From Chloroflexota bacterium (GTDB lineage Bacteria > Chloroflexota > Anaerolineae > UBA4142 > SHND01), in assembly GCA_016209205.1 (NCBI GenBank), contig JACQWQ010000069.1, positions 1 through 42,913 on the forward strand: DNA of 42,913 nucleotides, written 5' to 3'. A program made the position numbers and the translations under genes. Numbering within the stretch: the first letter of the stretch is position 1; each line of letters begins with the position of its first letter. Of this stretch, positions 42,431-42,913 are shown one piece after another. Below the pieces are notes generated by a model, which saw only the letters and a program-made list of their open reading frames with translations, made no database searches and had not been told where the DNA came from.

Positions 42431-42775
42431 AAGGTTCTCACAAGCGAGCTCAAAGTTCGAGACTCTGCGTACATTCTTTTATCGGAAGAGCTTTCTGGGG
42501 TCTGCTGAATTGTATCGCAAAATCTATCTCTTGCGCGTTCTTTTTCTTGCGCAAGTTACTTGCATCTTTCTCACAGGTATCTGTCAAACGTATTTTCCTC
42601 GAGCAAGTTTCTCCTCACGCCAAAGGTCTCACATTCGCTTCCACCGCCGTCCGCCAATTCGTCGGCAATTTGCGTAACGCGCCGCTTATCCGCCGCGCGC
42701 GTGACAATGAGCGAACGTTCGTCGCCCCAATCATAACCCAACTTGGTAGCCAATGGCAAGGGCTGTCTCTCATCC
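42431..42775. other. Intergenic gap; short hairpin, no confident gene
   Basis: A 345-base stretch lies between the extracellular-protein stop and the TIR gene. It contains TTGCGC...GCGCAA words with an A-rich loop that could weakly terminate the incoming transcript, and a TACAAT box on the minus strand without a good -35. A minus-strand frame (about 42571-42755) has codon choice like the neighbours (YDWGDERSLIVTRAADKRRV) but no start codon with a ribosome site. It may be a gene remnant. Confidence 0.4.
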
Positions 42776-42913
42776 TCACTCGAGTTTGATGCCAAAGTAC
42801 GCCCAATCCGAAACTTGGCCCTGATTGTTTGCGCCATCGCGCGCGAACAAACGCCAACGATAGAAGTTTCCACATTCGGTCGCCGCGTTCGCATTCAGCG
42901 TGGTCGTCGTGAC
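42776..42913 (-). CDS. C-terminal end of probable extracellular beta-sandwich protein (partial)
   Basis: Only the last 45 residues and the stop are inside the window. The sequence ECGNFYRWRLFARDGANNQG and then VSDWAYFGIKLE resembles the final strands of fibronectin-like or immunoglobulin-like repeats in secreted proteins of Anaerolineae-type bacteria (pattern YRWR.xARDG....SDW). The start and main domains lie beyond 42913. It is on the same strand as the island, but separated by a gap of 345 bases, so it is probably not part of it. Confidence 0.55.
   Translation of the reverse strand, partial: VTTTTLNANAATECGNFYRWRLFARDGANNQGQVSDWAYFGIKLE

Noticed and set aside
42571..42894. 107-aa minus-strand gene at the window end
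   Set aside because: Its first half overlaps, in another frame, the convincing C-terminus of the extracellular protein ending at 42776.
1..42913. tRNA, rRNA or transposase genes
   Set aside because: None was recognised in the gaps; mobile signs are limited to the intein, palindromic repeats and the MITE-like element.

Overview
The window reads as a piece of an environmental bacterial genome. The best guess is Chloroflexota (Anaerolineae-like), inferred from the style of the genes, the GC-rich third positions, and the many palindromic and short-period repeats between genes. No rRNA marker is present, so this assignment is an inference. Every convincing gene lies on the minus strand, so transcription runs from high to low coordinates. 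No tRNA, rRNA, transposase or CRISPR array was found.

Layout from low to high coordinates. (1) 1-2.5 kb is eroded accessory DNA: a cut-off DUF4928-like fragment, a winged-helix-like protein, and an MFS transporter with an internal deletion and frameshift. (2) 2.6-7.2 kb is a cell-surface polysaccharide block: GtrA flippase-like protein, O-antigen ligase/polymerase, and a UDP-glucuronate decarboxylase-type epimerase interrupted by a 474-residue intein with a LAGLIDADG endonuclease. The ligase gene carries palindromic repeat elements inside its reading frame. (3) 7.2-16.9 kb is a chaperone-helicase operon. In transcription order it holds a large TPR protein (probably leaderless mRNA), a J-domain protein with HPP in place of HPD, a membrane-anchored GrpE, a short DnaK, a RapA/SNF2-type helicase and a coiled-coil zinc-ribbon protein. 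Its gaps are filled with a 95-bp tandem repeat and two octamer arrays. (4) 16.9-17.6 kb is a repeat-rich gap and a single-stranded DNA-binding protein with its own promoter.

(5) 17.7-42.4 kb is the most striking part: about 25 kb of co-directional signalling genes that look like one or two operons of an NTPase-centred signalling or conflict (defence-like) island. The upstream half encodes a TIR protein with an eroded P-loop module, four STAND/AAA-type P-loop ATPases (one with C-terminal TPR-like repeats, one with a C-terminal winged helix) and a radical SAM/SPASM enzyme. A strong terminator follows. The downstream half encodes two very small proteins (57 and 51 aa), a two-TM membrane protein, a zinc-ribbon HD phosphohydrolase, another ATPase with a winged helix, an SPFH-like protein, a second TIR protein, an S1-REC-GAF histidine kinase, a REC-GAF-rich histidine kinase, and a response regulator fused to an aminoglycoside-phosphotransferase-like kinase. 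The second TIR protein and the receiver-kinase fusion end in the same short helical hairpin with a G-I-x-T-P-P signature, which suggests that they dock in one complex. My reading is that phosphorelay input, ATPase switches and TIR NADase-type effectors are wired together, perhaps at the membrane. The wiring is inference; the domain calls rest on visible motifs.

(6) 42.4-42.9 kb is a gap followed by the C-terminal end of a probable extracellular beta-sandwich protein that runs off the window.
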